Source: JAGOUU01 sp964387745 (GTDB lineage Bacteria; Pseudomonadota; Gammaproteobacteria; JAGOUU01). Taken from it: a stretch of 64,000 bases of DNA. The notes below the pieces were generated by a model. That model saw nothing but the letters and a program-made list of their open reading frames with translations. It did no database searches and was not told the origin of the DNA. The DNA lies in contig CAYLXL010000005.1 of NCBI GenBank assembly GCA_964387745.1, forward strand, positions 3,071-67,070. The letters run 5' to 3'. Positions within the stretch are counted from its first letter, which is position 1, and the number at the start of each line of letters is the position of its first letter. The position numbers and the translations under genes are program-made. Below are positions 52,512 through 61,935 of this stretch, one piece after another.

Positions 52512-53330
52512 ATGCGATTATTGAAGAATATTTTAGCTGTTAGTGTTATTGCAATAGCAGTAATTTTTTTATCAGTATTTACTTACGGCGTTGGAGTAGG
52601 AGCTTTGGGTTTAACAATAAATCAGGGGATTTGGCTTGCCTCAATTGTCATGAGTATGATTGGATTTTCTGTATCTTATCCTTACCTTAAGGCTTGGCAG
52701 CAAAATGCGAGTTTTAACAATTATTCGGATCAAGATAGATTATTGCAGCAAGGAATTCCTGCTAGCATAACACCATCTGTTTTTTTTCCATTGTCTAAAT
52801 TATTTTGTGGTAAAAATACAAAGCAAGAACTGATCCAGAAAATTAATAAAAGGAGAGAAGAATATTTCAAGGATGAATTAAAATACCACGAGGACATTAC
52901 AGCGATTGATAAATGCCGCGTAGATTTAATCGAACGTCGCGATGCTGATAATGTCAAGCTGCGTGAAGAACGCGATAGAATAAAACAGTCATTTATGCGG
53001 TCATTTGCGGATAAGGTTGAAGGTAGACAACCTTCGCTTCTTGCCAAAACTATACAAGAAAAACAAAAAGAAATTACCCAGGCGCAAGATAAAATAGCAG
53101 ATTTAGTGGACCTAAGAGATAATATTACAATCTGTACCCTAGAAAATCTTAGTGATCTTTCCGTAGAGAGGTTGGCTATTATCTTAAATGAAGTGGTTTA
53201 TGCTATATGTCAGCGCCAGGATTTGCATCATGAAATTCTGCAAGAAAAGTACGACTATATGCAATTATTAGAGTTTGCCTACGAAAGCCCAAGGCTGTAT
53301 GAGCAAGCACCTAAGAAGTTGTTTAATTGA
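52512..53330 (+). CDS. membrane-anchored coiled-coil protein, paralogue B
   Basis: 272 aa. Two N-terminal hydrophobic helices (~6-28 and ~36-55) replace the single helix of the upstream paralogue. The shared block (EYFKDELKYHEDITAIDKCR, ~117-136, then IERRDADNVKL) is followed by a Lys/Glu/Gln-rich coiled coil (~140-195) and a helical C-terminus. The ATG is preceded by AAAGG. Unrecognised; probably membrane-bound with a cytoplasmic or secreted coiled-coil part. Confidence 0.65.
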   Translation: MRLLKNILAVSVIAIAVIFLSVFTYGVGVGALGLTINQGIWLASIVMSMIGFSVSYPYLKAWQQNASFNNYSDQDRLLQQGIPASITPSVFFPLSKLFCGKNTKQELIQKINKRREEYFKDELKYHEDITAIDKCRVDLIERRDADNVKLREERDRIKQSFMRSFADKVEGRQPSLLAKTIQEKQKEITQAQDKIADLVDLRDNITICTLENLSDLSVERLAIILNEVVYAICQRQDLHHEILQEKYDYMQLLEFAYESPRLYEQAPKKLFN

Positions 53331-53399
53331 GAGTAAATTCTGAAGAAAAGTACTAACGATAGCTTCATAAATTAAGATTCGTAGCACCTGGGAGTTAAT

Positions 53400-54170
53400 A
53401 TGGGTTGGTTTTCGAAAGCAAAGAATAAGGTAAAAGAAACAGCTGTGTCTGTTAAAGATACAGCTAAAAAACATATAGTCGCAACTGGTTTAATAATGGG
53501 TGGAGCTGTTGCTGCTGGAGCTTTTTTTGGATTGCATTTAATTAATTGGACTATCATCGGAAATTTATTTCTATCTTCCATAGCGGGGTTATTTGCAAGT
53601 TTTATAGCACTAAGTTCTTCTGCATTTTTACCTATAGCCTCAGCCTTAGGAGCAATTGCAGCTCTTGTAGTAATAGTTTTAGTAAAAAATGCTAGAATAA
53701 GGGAGCTTGAAGAGAACAAGGCCTCTTCTGAACAACTAATTCAGCAACAAGCAGAAGAGATCAAGAAATTAAAAGACGACAGAAAAACGGCTGATAAGAT
53801 ATTAAATTCGAAAGAAATTACAGGCGTGATTGAAAATGCTACGCTTAGAAATGACATCGATACGATGAAAAAAGATATAGAAGGGTTAAGTAAAAAGCAA
53901 ATCGAAGAAGCGCTCGCTAATAAGGAACAAATAGATAGTATTCTTCAAAAAACTAAACTTCATGAAGATGAAATTAAAGAACTAAAACGAATGATGTTGT
54001 TATTTTCTTTAGCTGCTGGAGCGGGCGCTGCAGGAGCCGGAGCTGCTGCAGGCGCAGGAGCTGCTGCAGGCGCAGGCGCTGCTGCAGGCGAAGCAGTAGC
54101 TGCTGCTAATGACACACCAGCTAAAAGTGAACAAGGCGTAACACAACGAAAGGCGCATAAATTCAAATAA
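53400..54170 (+). CDS. coiled-coil membrane protein with Ala/Gly repeat tail
   Basis: 256 aa. Basic amphipathic start (GWFSKAKNKVKETAVSVKD), two to three hydrophobic segments (~28-50, ~55-75, ~78-95), a long coiled coil (~98-198), then an Ala/Gly-rich tail built on GAGAAA repeats (~205-232) and a basic end. The tail is encoded by 18-bp tandem repeats. ATG preceded by GGGAG. No family recognised. It lies 40 bases before the giant haemagglutinin-like gene and may be co-transcribed. Confidence 0.65.
   Translation: MGWFSKAKNKVKETAVSVKDTAKKHIVATGLIMGGAVAAGAFFGLHLINWTIIGNLFLSSIAGLFASFIALSSSAFLPIASALGAIAALVVIVLVKNARIRELEENKASSEQLIQQQAEEIKKLKDDRKTADKILNSKEITGVIENATLRNDIDTMKKDIEGLSKKQIEEALANKEQIDSILQKTKLHEDEIKELKRMMLLFSLAAGAGAAGAGAAAGAGAAAGAGAAAGEAVAAANDTPAKSEQGVTQRKAHKFK
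54039..54092 (+). repeat. 18-bp tandem repeat, three units
   Basis: GGAGCTGCTGCAGGCGCA occurs twice exactly (54039-54056, 54057-54074) and once with changes (54075-54092). It encodes GAAAGA in the preceding protein's tail. Units are a multiple of three, so copy changes would keep the frame. Confidence 0.85.
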
Positions 54171-54210
54171 ATTTAAAAACTAAGAATACAATCTAATTGG
54201 AGTACTTTGT

Positions 54211-57200
54211 ATGGGAGATTATAATGGATATCGTCGAGTTGAATTAGACTTAGGTTCAGTAGGAGTCGAATTAGACTTCCCTCCGGTTTATCATGATAAA
54301 TCTCCCATCAAATCGCTACCGCAATTATTTACTGAACAAGATCAAGATATAATTGAATCAAATAGTTCAGTTATTTCCATAACCGCAGATCCGAATAATA
54401 TTTATAGTATTTTTTCAGAAATGTTGGAGTCTACTGATCATCAAGTTATCATGGATGGTGATTTCAAAGTGGCTGATATAATTATTGAAAATGGCAAAAT
54501 AATCGTTAAGTCTTATACAGATAAGCAAATAAATTTTTCAAGCGACATTGAAGCTGAAAGCCTATTAATCGAATCTCAAGGACCAGTTTGTTTTACGGGT
54601 AAAATTCATGCTGAGCATATGGAATATGCTGTGAAAGCATTAACTTTTACTGGAGACCTTGTTTGTTCAGGTATCATTAATTGTAAAAGCCAGCAAGGAG
54701 TCGCTATTTTAGGAGATGTTCGCACTGAAAGCTTGAAAATAGATGCGGCTTATTTACATCAGTCAGGAGTTGTTCGGGCTGAGAATTATTCAATAATTAC
54801 CCAGGCAGTTAAGCAAACTGATAGCGCCAAGACAGCTGCAAATAACTTCTCAGTGGTTACAGAACAATGCGAGTTATACGGTGATCTTACGGTCGATAAC
54901 GGTAAATGCTTTATTACAGCCAATAGTTTGTGGCTGGGAGACGGTTATACTCAAAACCTCATCAGCTTAACATCCGAACATTATATTCATACAAATTATT
55001 GTAAATTAAGCAACGCTGCTCAATTGGATTTAGGCCAGGAATCTGCGCCTAGTAAAAACAATCGATTTATAATCGATGATGTTTTTGCTTTAGATAAAGA
55101 TACGTTTTGTGATTTGCGCAGCACAAACATTTCAGCTAAAACTATGGTTACCAAAGGAACGCTAACTACAGATGATACTGCTATAGACGTAGAGGAAATA
55201 CATCAATCAGGTGCCGTAGACTCCAAGAAAACGAAATTTAATATAAGCGAAGAATTTAATCAAAGTATACAATCAAAAACAGCTATTGATTCTTCTGAAT
55301 TCACTTGCAAGAGATCCAGAATTCACGGGGATTTTTCTCTAGAAGACACTGCTTTTACAGGTCAAGAATTTGATATTTTTTCTGGAAATTGTTCGATCAA
55401 AAATTGTGACGACGTATACGTAGAAAAACAATTACAGATTTTCAGCAATGCTGCTACTGTCATATCCAAAAGCAATGTTGAAATTGGCAAAAATTTAACC
55501 TCCAATGGTGTGCTTACACTTGATTCGTCTTCTGTAACAACTGAGGATATGGGCGTAACAAAGCAACAACTTAATTTAGTAAAATCTAAATTAACAATAG
55601 TGAAGAGGGGGGCGATTCATGAAGGGTTAAAGGCTCTGGATAGTGAGATAAACTCCTCTACATTGCTTCTTACCGGGGAAAGTGACATAAACAATTTAGT
55701 GCTTCATGTGGATGAAGCAATGACTTTTGATAGTGATAAATCTACTATTAATCGCTGTCGTGGCTCAATTAAAAACCTTACTTTACGAGGTAGCAAAGAA
55801 AAAAATAAAGTTGTTTTCCAACAATGTAATTTGAGCGTTAAAGCTTTGAATCAAAGCAAACATATAACTTTAGACACTACGAATATATATGGTATTGACC
55901 CGCAAGTGAGTCATTATATCTCAGAAGAATTAGAGTTCCAGGCATCAGGTTTCGCAACCCGGGGGCAAGTACATGTAGCTAGTAAAGGGCGTATAGTATT
56001 AAAAGATTTTAGTATTATGAAAGCTGGTATGTTATGGCAAGAAGGAGATATTGAAAATCAACGTTCGCAACTAATCCCAGCTCAGTTATTCAAACAAGGT
56101 GGCGAATTATCCTCAACCAACGGTGTCGTTAGTATAGAAGGTGATTTTATTTCTACCGGAGGCAGCAGCAAATTTAGTGATCAATCTACAGTTCAAGCAA
56201 CCAATATTTATCATAAAAGTGGTGCAATAAGATTGAAAAATAACGGATTTTTAAATGTTGCTCAAGAAATAATTACAGGTGAAAGTTCTGAAGTTTCTGC
56301 TGAGTTATCAAAAATCAAAGCAGGCCAATTTAGCGCTGTAGGGGCGATCAAATTAAAACAGAGTTTGTTAGGTGCGGATGAAATAGCGATTTATAACTCT
56401 TTAACGGTTGATCACTCGACAATTCTTGCGCAAAAACGTGTTCAGCTTACAAAAACTTCAGATGCTAAAATTAATAATAGCACCTTGGTCAGTAAAGAAA
56501 TTTCAACCTTAGGTGATATGTTGTTAGCAAGCTCTACTCTCCATGCTACTGAAACATTCAGAGCCTATAATGGATCCCATACAATAGTCGAGGGTAAAAC
56601 AGTAGTAAAAAGTGATGGTAATGTTTTACTTGAAGGTAATCTAGAAGTTAAAGCTTCTATAAAAGATGACGGTATAAAAGAAATTCCTGCTTTAATCGTA
56701 AAAGATACCTTAGCTACAGGTCATGATTCATTAATTAAAGGGAATGATTTGATGATCGAAGCCACCACTTTTGATCATTATGGTGATATCTCCCTCTCAG
56801 ACTCATTAGCAACACGCGGTGGAGTATTCTCCAACTGGGGAGGAGTTCAGGCGTCTAGTATATTTATGGGCTTTGATCAAGCAGTTGTTAATTATGGTAG
56901 TTTGTCCGGAAAAAGTATAACTTGTCACAGTAATCTCTTCAATCTAACCGGTAGAATTTATGCAGAACAAAATTTTAATTGTTCTGGTTTTGTTGCTATG
57001 AATCTGGGTGGCTTGATTATGGCTAATAATGCATCAATAGATAGCTTGCTGTCAGTAAATGCTGGCCTCATTTTGCCTAATCTTTCTGCTGATTTAAGTT
57101 ATATTTTTTCTTCTCGAAACTTAACATCTTTTGGTCGAAATATAGTATCTACACTATTGCCAAGCTATAAAACAGCTATCGACTTAGCTTGTACTTTGCC

Positions 57201-60200
57201 TGGGTTATTTTCGTCAGTGTCTTCAATGGCTCAAAAAATATCTAGCACGGACTTGAAAAAATTAAGCTCGATGCGGATGCATGAAATAATGCCTACCTTA
57301 TGTCAATTTAAAGGCGTAGCTTTATCAGCCTACGGTACATTAGGTATGACAGCTTCTTTACCGGGAGAATTAGGCAAAACTAGCTTTGCTTTGCCAAAGT
57401 TTGATGATATTTCTTGGGGTTCGTTAGGTTATGGAGCGGCAAGTCTTTTTGGTGGAAGTTACACTGATAATAGTTTATTGCACGCCAATATGGGTGGTTG
57501 TTTAGCACTGAATACTAATGTTTCTAGTGCCTTACATGTTAACACAGGGGTCGAAAGATCTGCTTTTTCTCACAATGTAAGTACACAGAGACTTATTAAT
57601 ACTGGTCATACGGGCGGAAGACGCGCAGCGTTCATAGCTGCTAAAATAGATAATCATGGAAAAATAGAAGGTTCACATGGTTTATATGTCAAAGCAGATG
57701 AGCTGCATAATAAAGATGAAATAAAAGGTAATGGTGCTGTTGTTGATGTGAAAAAGATTGATCAAGACGGGAAATTAACCTTATCTGAAGGGCAGCTGAG
57801 TTACGAGACTCTTAATGATAGTGCTAAAGCTGAAACTTCTTTGAAAAAAATGTGTGTTAAGGGTAATAAACTCGACGTTAAGGGTAAATTCACTACGGAT
57901 CAAGTAGCAGGTGAAATAAAAGAAGTTCATTTTGAAAAAGGTGCCGAAGAACATCTTACTGATACGTCAATTAAGGCTGATAACATTACTGATGAAAGTC
58001 AAATGACAGTGTCAGGTCGGGTTCTTTTCGAGACTAATCATTACAAGCATGCAGAAGGTGCGAAGATCATTCATGAGCCGCTACCTAATGAGGTAAAGAT
58101 TCAAGAAATTGCCGAAGCTGTGCTTAAAACCACAGCTGAATCAGTTGTAGAAAAAATTGCAGAAAAGAAAGATGAACTAATCAAATCAGCTGTTGAAGTG
58201 ATTACAGAAAAGAAAGATGAGCTGATTAAATCAGCTGTTGAAGTGATTACTGAAAAGAAAGATAACCTAATCAAATCAGCTGTTGATATAATTACAGAAC
58301 AGAAAGATGAAATAATTGCTTCAGCTGCAGCTAGTATACACAAGGCTTTCGCTGAAACTGATAAAGCACAAAAACAAGAAGCTCCTGAGCAAAAAGGACC
58401 TCGTGAAATATTTCAAGTGGTCGCTACTACTGCGGAGTTAAATGGTTCGGGAAATGTTGCTAATGCTTATTATAGTATTGATTCATTCAAAGACGCTGCA
58501 GCATTTCTAGGTGGAACCAGTCACTATGACCAATACCAGTTTGGCAATGAATTAACTGTAGTAACTAAAGATGAGATTATTGTCAATGAATCAACTCGAC
58601 AATGTGGCTTAGTAGCTCAAGGTAGTAGTGTGACCTGGAATGCAAAACACACAAGTCATCAACACTTAGGACTTATTTCAACTACAGGTGATGTTAAAGT
58701 AACTAAAGATATTGCTGCAAGTGATTTTTATGTAGATTCTGCAGCAGATTTTGCTACAAATTGTACGATAACTGCAGAATCGACTCTTTCTGTGCAAGCT
58801 AAAGGTAAAGCTTATAACTTAGGCGGAACCTTAAAAGGAGATAGAGTATCTGTCAAAGCAGCAAGTGTCTACAACATTACTAAAGGCTCTGCGTTAGGCC
58901 AGCAACCTTCGGATCTGCCTGTGGGAGATGCAGGTGTTATTTATGGTCGTGAAGTTTTTGTTCAAAGTACCTCAGGCAATATTGAGAACCATGGTGGTAT
59001 TATTCGAGGAACGGAATACGCCCAATTAACTAGCACTGAGAATGTGTTGAATTTATGTAATCAACGTACAGTACAAGGTGCTTATGATACTATTACTGTT
59101 TACGATCCAGGCATAATAGCTGGAGGCAATGGAGCCAATACCGATGGGGTGGGTTTACATGTCAAGGCTGATGGTAAAGTTATATCAGATTCCTCAAGTT
59201 TTGCTAGCATTGGAAGCAACTATATAGAAGGAGTCCAGGGCGTAGAATTTAAAGCACGGTCATGTACATACATTTCTGATGTTACGCATAAGAAAAAACA
59301 CTGGGGATTTACCGAAACAACCAAAGTTACCACTAGTACTAGTGTCTATGGGAGTACTGTGCAATCAGAACAGGGTAGGAACATAATACGTTCTGGTGAA
59401 GGTGAAGTGGTTTCAACGGCAACCCAATTTGTATCGCCGGCTGGTACCGATATATATGCAAAACAGGATGTGAAACTTTTCGGCCTAAAAACTGAAGATC
59501 ACACTTTTAAATCAACTTCGCATTATTGGGGTTTGACTTCGTATGAAACAGACAGCTACCGACAACAGTCCACACCTACTTTATTTTATGATAATGGTTT
59601 AACAAGAGTCCATTCAGCTGAAGGTAATGTCGATGCACGTGGAGCTTTGTTTATTGGTGAAGGTGATTTAGAAATAAAGGCAGCCAAGCGTGTAAAGTTT
59701 GGTGCTCCGACTTTAGATCACTCTGATTACACTAAAACAAGAACAGTGGGGGTATCAGCTTTTGGTGTTCCTGCATGCCAAAGTTATAATGCAGGTGCTG
59801 GAGCATGGGGTGCGGTTGCTACTACAGATTCTACACTCGCCAAATTAGATACTTTAATGAAAAGCAACAGTGGCGCTGAAGGAGCTGTTAATCTTTCTAA
59901 TTTAGCAATTGAAGCCTTTAATACTACAAATAGTATGATGCGTGGAGTTGCTAATGGAAATGTTGGTGCTGAAGCTTTGAGCCGATATGGTCTGGGTGGA
60001 GAACAGGGATTTTCGCCCTCAGTGAATGTGTCTCTAACTGAAACGAGAACTAGCTCGCATACTCAAACACAAGGCGCTGGTGGTGTTGATCGTAGAAATG
60101 TAAAAATAACAGCTGGTGAGGGCGTGGATTTAGAAAATGGCGTAAGAGTTCATGCCCGAGAAACAATGGATGTCGATAGTCCAGAAATAATAGCTCACTC

Positions 60201-61911
60201 AGCTGTCTTGCGTTCTTCATCAACTACAGAAACTAAAAGTATTAACGTAGGCGTTACAGCTTCAGGTGATGTAGTTGATGTAGGTGGCTCGTATTCAAAA
60301 TCTTCTAGTAAAACAACCCATTATGTAAATGCTGAACTTTCATCTGGTGGTAATATGAAGCTGCATCATGGTGATGGTGCAATGAACAAGGTGAGCTTAG
60401 AAGGCGCCAATATTAAAGCTCAGAGTTTAGATGCTGAAATCAAACACATTACTATAGTAGACCAACAAGATGAAACAAAAACTAAAACGACATCGGTAAG
60501 CGCTAGCACTTCAGGCCAGGTATCTGGGTACCATGGTGAAGGTAGTAGTAAAAAAGTCGAACAAAGTAGTGGCATTGAGATCACAGATGGCTTAAATACA
60601 AATGGCCATGTTTTCAAAGCAGACGTAGTAGATATGACAGGTGGTAAAATAACTACAGCAGGTGAAAATCGTGCAGAAATCGGTACTTTAAATGCTACTG
60701 CTCTTCATGATACGGCTACCTACACAGGATTTGGGGTCAGCCTAAATCTTAAAGATCTGCAGCGTTTAAACGGCCAACAACCGACCAATAGAGTAGGCGA
60801 GCAAGCTATCGCATCTGCTCATGTAACCGTGGATGTTGAACGTTATGATGCGACTAGAAATCCAGTTATGTTCAGTGTAGGTGCCAACAATGCTTATATT
60901 AAGCAGGTGTCCGGAAATCTTCATACTACATCAGCAGATGGAGTTGTAGTTGACAGAGATATCAAATTTCACGCAACACTAGATGTACCAATCACTAATG
61001 GCGAGTACTTAGATAAGGCTGCAGAAAATATTGAGCAAGGTGGAGCTATTGTCGCTGAGCAAATTAAAGAGAAATATGAAGAAGCGAAGACAGTTGTTAC
61101 TGAGTTTGTTGAAGGCTTAATTGGGCCTCAGCAAACAACTGATGGAGCTGGCTATGAAGGTCCTGCAGGTCCCAAAGATATTCCAGAGGAAGATGCACCT
61201 GTAGATAGTAAAAATCCTAGGTCTAGAAAAAAGAAACAGTCACTAGACAGCGAGGCTAAGAAAAAGAAGTCTGTAGATGAGAAACTTGATGAGATCAAAC
61301 AACTGCAGAAAAAGCCAAATACTCCTCAAAATAGAAAAAAATTAGAGCAAGCCATCATCGCAATCTATCAAGCTGGCGGCGAAGCAGCCTTAGATAAAGT
61401 TGTGGATCTGTTAGGTAAAGGTTTTAAACCGACTATTCATAAATTAATGACTGATCCGAATGCAAGAGGCACCGCGTCAGCTATAGCATTCCTGAAAGGT
61501 AAAGGATTATTATTTTCAGTTATCATGAATATAATATCTGAAGGGGTCAAAGAACCACAAAAAGATAAAAAGGCACAAGTTGTTGATGGTGCGAAGGCAA
61601 CTGTCAAGCAAGTAGGCGTTGGATTAGCAGTAAAAATATTTACCGGCTCAGCATCGGGCCCGGTATCAGCGGCTATGACTTTTATGCAAATAGCAGATAT
61701 AGGTTACAATCAAGCAGCTGTTGCACAAATGAGATCCAGCGCTGAACAACATAGGAGAGACGCTGAAGCACAACGTCAAAAGATCAAGAGCGGTAATGGG
61801 ACATTTTCTGATTATATGGGAATGTGGATGTCGTTTGACCAAGCTAATCATATACAAAAACAGGCTGATATATTAGACATTAACCATGCTTTTGTTCAAA
61901 AAATATCATGA
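54211..61911 (+). CDS. giant filamentous-haemagglutinin-like beta-helix protein, 2566 aa
   Basis: Most of the protein is short repeated beta-strand units typical of right-handed beta-helices. Residues ~1680-2200 resemble haemagglutinin repeats of FhaB/CdiA-type proteins (e.g. GEGDLEIKAAKRVKFGAPTL, HSAEGNVDARGALFIGEGD, followed by TRTVGVSAFGV). Unlike those, it starts MGDYNGYRRVELDLGSVGVE with no signal peptide or N-terminal TPS domain, and no TpsB transporter is adjacent. A central region (~950-1070) is more hydrophobic, ~1316-1375 is four 15-residue repeats, and the last ~250 residues are lysine-rich linker, a hydrophobic helical part and a charged helix, where a toxin or adapter domain would lie. 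Export route and function unknown. Confidence 0.75.
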   Translation: MGDYNGYRRVELDLGSVGVELDFPPVYHDKSPIKSLPQLFTEQDQDIIESNSSVISITADPNNIYSIFSEMLESTDHQVIMDGDFKVADIIIENGKIIVKSYTDKQINFSSDIEAESLLIESQGPVCFTGKIHAEHMEYAVKALTFTGDLVCSGIINCKSQQGVAILGDVRTESLKIDAAYLHQSGVVRAENYSIITQAVKQTDSAKTAANNFSVVTEQCELYGDLTVDNGKCFITANSLWLGDGYTQNLISLTSEHYIHTNYCKLSNAAQLDLGQESAPSKNNRFIIDDVFALDKDTFCDLRSTNISAKTMVTKGTLTTDDTAIDVEEIHQSGAVDSKKTKFNISEEFNQSIQSKTAIDSSEFTCKRSRIHGDFSLEDTAFTGQEFDIFSGNCSIKNCDDVYVEKQLQIFSNAATVISKSNVEIGKNLTSNGVLTLDSSSVTTEDMGVTKQQLNLVKSKLTIVKRGAIHEGLKALDSEINSSTLLLTGESDINNLVLHVDEAMTFDSDKSTINRCRGSIKNLTLRGSKEKNKVVFQQCNLSVKALNQSKHITLDTTNIYGIDPQVSHYISEELEFQASGFATRGQVHVASKGRIVLKDFSIMKAGMLWQEGDIENQRSQLIPAQLFKQGGELSSTNGVVSIEGDFISTGGSSKFSDQSTVQATNIYHKSGAIRLKNNGFLNVAQEIITGESSEVSAELSKIKAGQFSAVGAIKLKQSLLGADEIAIYNSLTVDHSTILAQKRVQLTKTSDAKINNSTLVSKEISTLGDMLLASSTLHATETFRAYNGSHTIVEGKTVVKSDGNVLLEGNLEVKASIKDDGIKEIPALIVKDTLATGHDSLIKGNDLMIEATTFDHYGDISLSDSLATRGGVFSNWGGVQASSIFMGFDQAVVNYGSLSGKSITCHSNLFNLTGRIYAEQNFNCSGFVAMNLGGLIMANNASIDSLLSVNAGLILPNLSADLSYIFSSRNLTSFGRNIVSTLLPSYKTAIDLACTLPGLFSSVSSMAQKISSTDLKKLSSMRMHEIMPTLCQFKGVALSAYGTLGMTASLPGELGKTSFALPKFDDISWGSLGYGAASLFGGSYTDNSLLHANMGGCLALNTNVSSALHVNTGVERSAFSHNVSTQRLINTGHTGGRRAAFIAAKIDNHGKIEGSHGLYVKADELHNKDEIKGNGAVVDVKKIDQDGKLTLSEGQLSYETLNDSAKAETSLKKMCVKGNKLDVKGKFTTDQVAGEIKEVHFEKGAEEHLTDTSIKADNITDESQMTVSGRVLFETNHYKHAEGAKIIHEPLPNEVKIQEIAEAVLKTTAESVVEKIAEKKDELIKSAVEVITEKKDELIKSAVEVITEKKDNLIKSAVDIITEQKDEIIASAAASIHKAFAETDKAQKQEAPEQKGPREIFQVVATTAELNGSGNVANAYYSIDSFKDAAAFLGGTSHYDQYQFGNELTVVTKDEIIVNESTRQCGLVAQGSSVTWNAKHTSHQHLGLISTTGDVKVTKDIAASDFYVDSAADFATNCTITAESTLSVQAKGKAYNLGGTLKGDRVSVKAASVYNITKGSALGQQPSDLPVGDAGVIYGREVFVQSTSGNIENHGGIIRGTEYAQLTSTENVLNLCNQRTVQGAYDTITVYDPGIIAGGNGANTDGVGLHVKADGKVISDSSSFASIGSNYIEGVQGVEFKARSCTYISDVTHKKKHWGFTETTKVTTSTSVYGSTVQSEQGRNIIRSGEGEVVSTATQFVSPAGTDIYAKQDVKLFGLKTEDHTFKSTSHYWGLTSYETDSYRQQSTPTLFYDNGLTRVHSAEGNVDARGALFIGEGDLEIKAAKRVKFGAPTLDHSDYTKTRTVGVSAFGVPACQSYNAGAGAWGAVATTDSTLAKLDTLMKSNSGAEGAVNLSNLAIEAFNTTNSMMRGVANGNVGAEALSRYGLGGEQGFSPSVNVSLTETRTSSHTQTQGAGGVDRRNVKITAGEGVDLENGVRVHARETMDVDSPEIIAHSAVLRSSSTTETKSINVGVTASGDVVDVGGSYSKSSSKTTHYVNAELSSGGNMKLHHGDGAMNKVSLEGANIKAQSLDAEIKHITIVDQQDETKTKTTSVSASTSGQVSGYHGEGSSKKVEQSSGIEITDGLNTNGHVFKADVVDMTGGKITTAGENRAEIGTLNATALHDTATYTGFGVSLNLKDLQRLNGQQPTNRVGEQAIASAHVTVDVERYDATRNPVMFSVGANNAYIKQVSGNLHTTSADGVVVDRDIKFHATLDVPITNGEYLDKAAENIEQGGAIVAEQIKEKYEEAKTVVTEFVEGLIGPQQTTDGAGYEGPAGPKDIPEEDAPVDSKNPRSRKKKQSLDSEAKKKKSVDEKLDEIKQLQKKPNTPQNRKKLEQAIIAIYQAGGEAALDKVVDLLGKGFKPTIHKLMTDPNARGTASAIAFLKGKGLLFSVIMNIISEGVKEPQKDKKAQVVDGAKATVKQVGVGLAVKIFTGSASGPVSAAMTFMQIADIGYNQAAVAQMRSSAEQHRRDAEAQRQKIKSGNGTFSDYMGMWMSFDQANHIQKQADILDINHAFVQKIS
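58156..58335 (+). repeat. 45-bp tandem repeat, four units, in the giant gene
   Basis: Four head-to-tail units at 58156-58200, 58201-58245, 58246-58290 and 58291-58335, each encoding a 15-residue amphipathic unit of the type ITEKKDELIKSAVEV (last copy most diverged). They probably form a coiled coil or helical stalk between two beta-helical parts. Confidence 0.9.
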
Positions 61912-61935
61912 TAGAAAACGGCCCGTATCTATAGT

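Noticed and set aside
53960..54166. Minus-strand Ala/Pro-rich open frame
   Set aside because: A by-product of the GC-rich 18-bp repeats on the opposite strand; no ribosome site.
58156..58335. Regular repeats that might be taken for a CRISPR array
   Set aside because: Units are directly adjacent with no spacers, in frame and protein-coding; no cas genes in the window.
58101..58343. Antisense open frame opposite the 45-bp repeats
   Set aside because: It is the mirror of low-complexity repeats in the giant gene; no start signal and repetitive composition.
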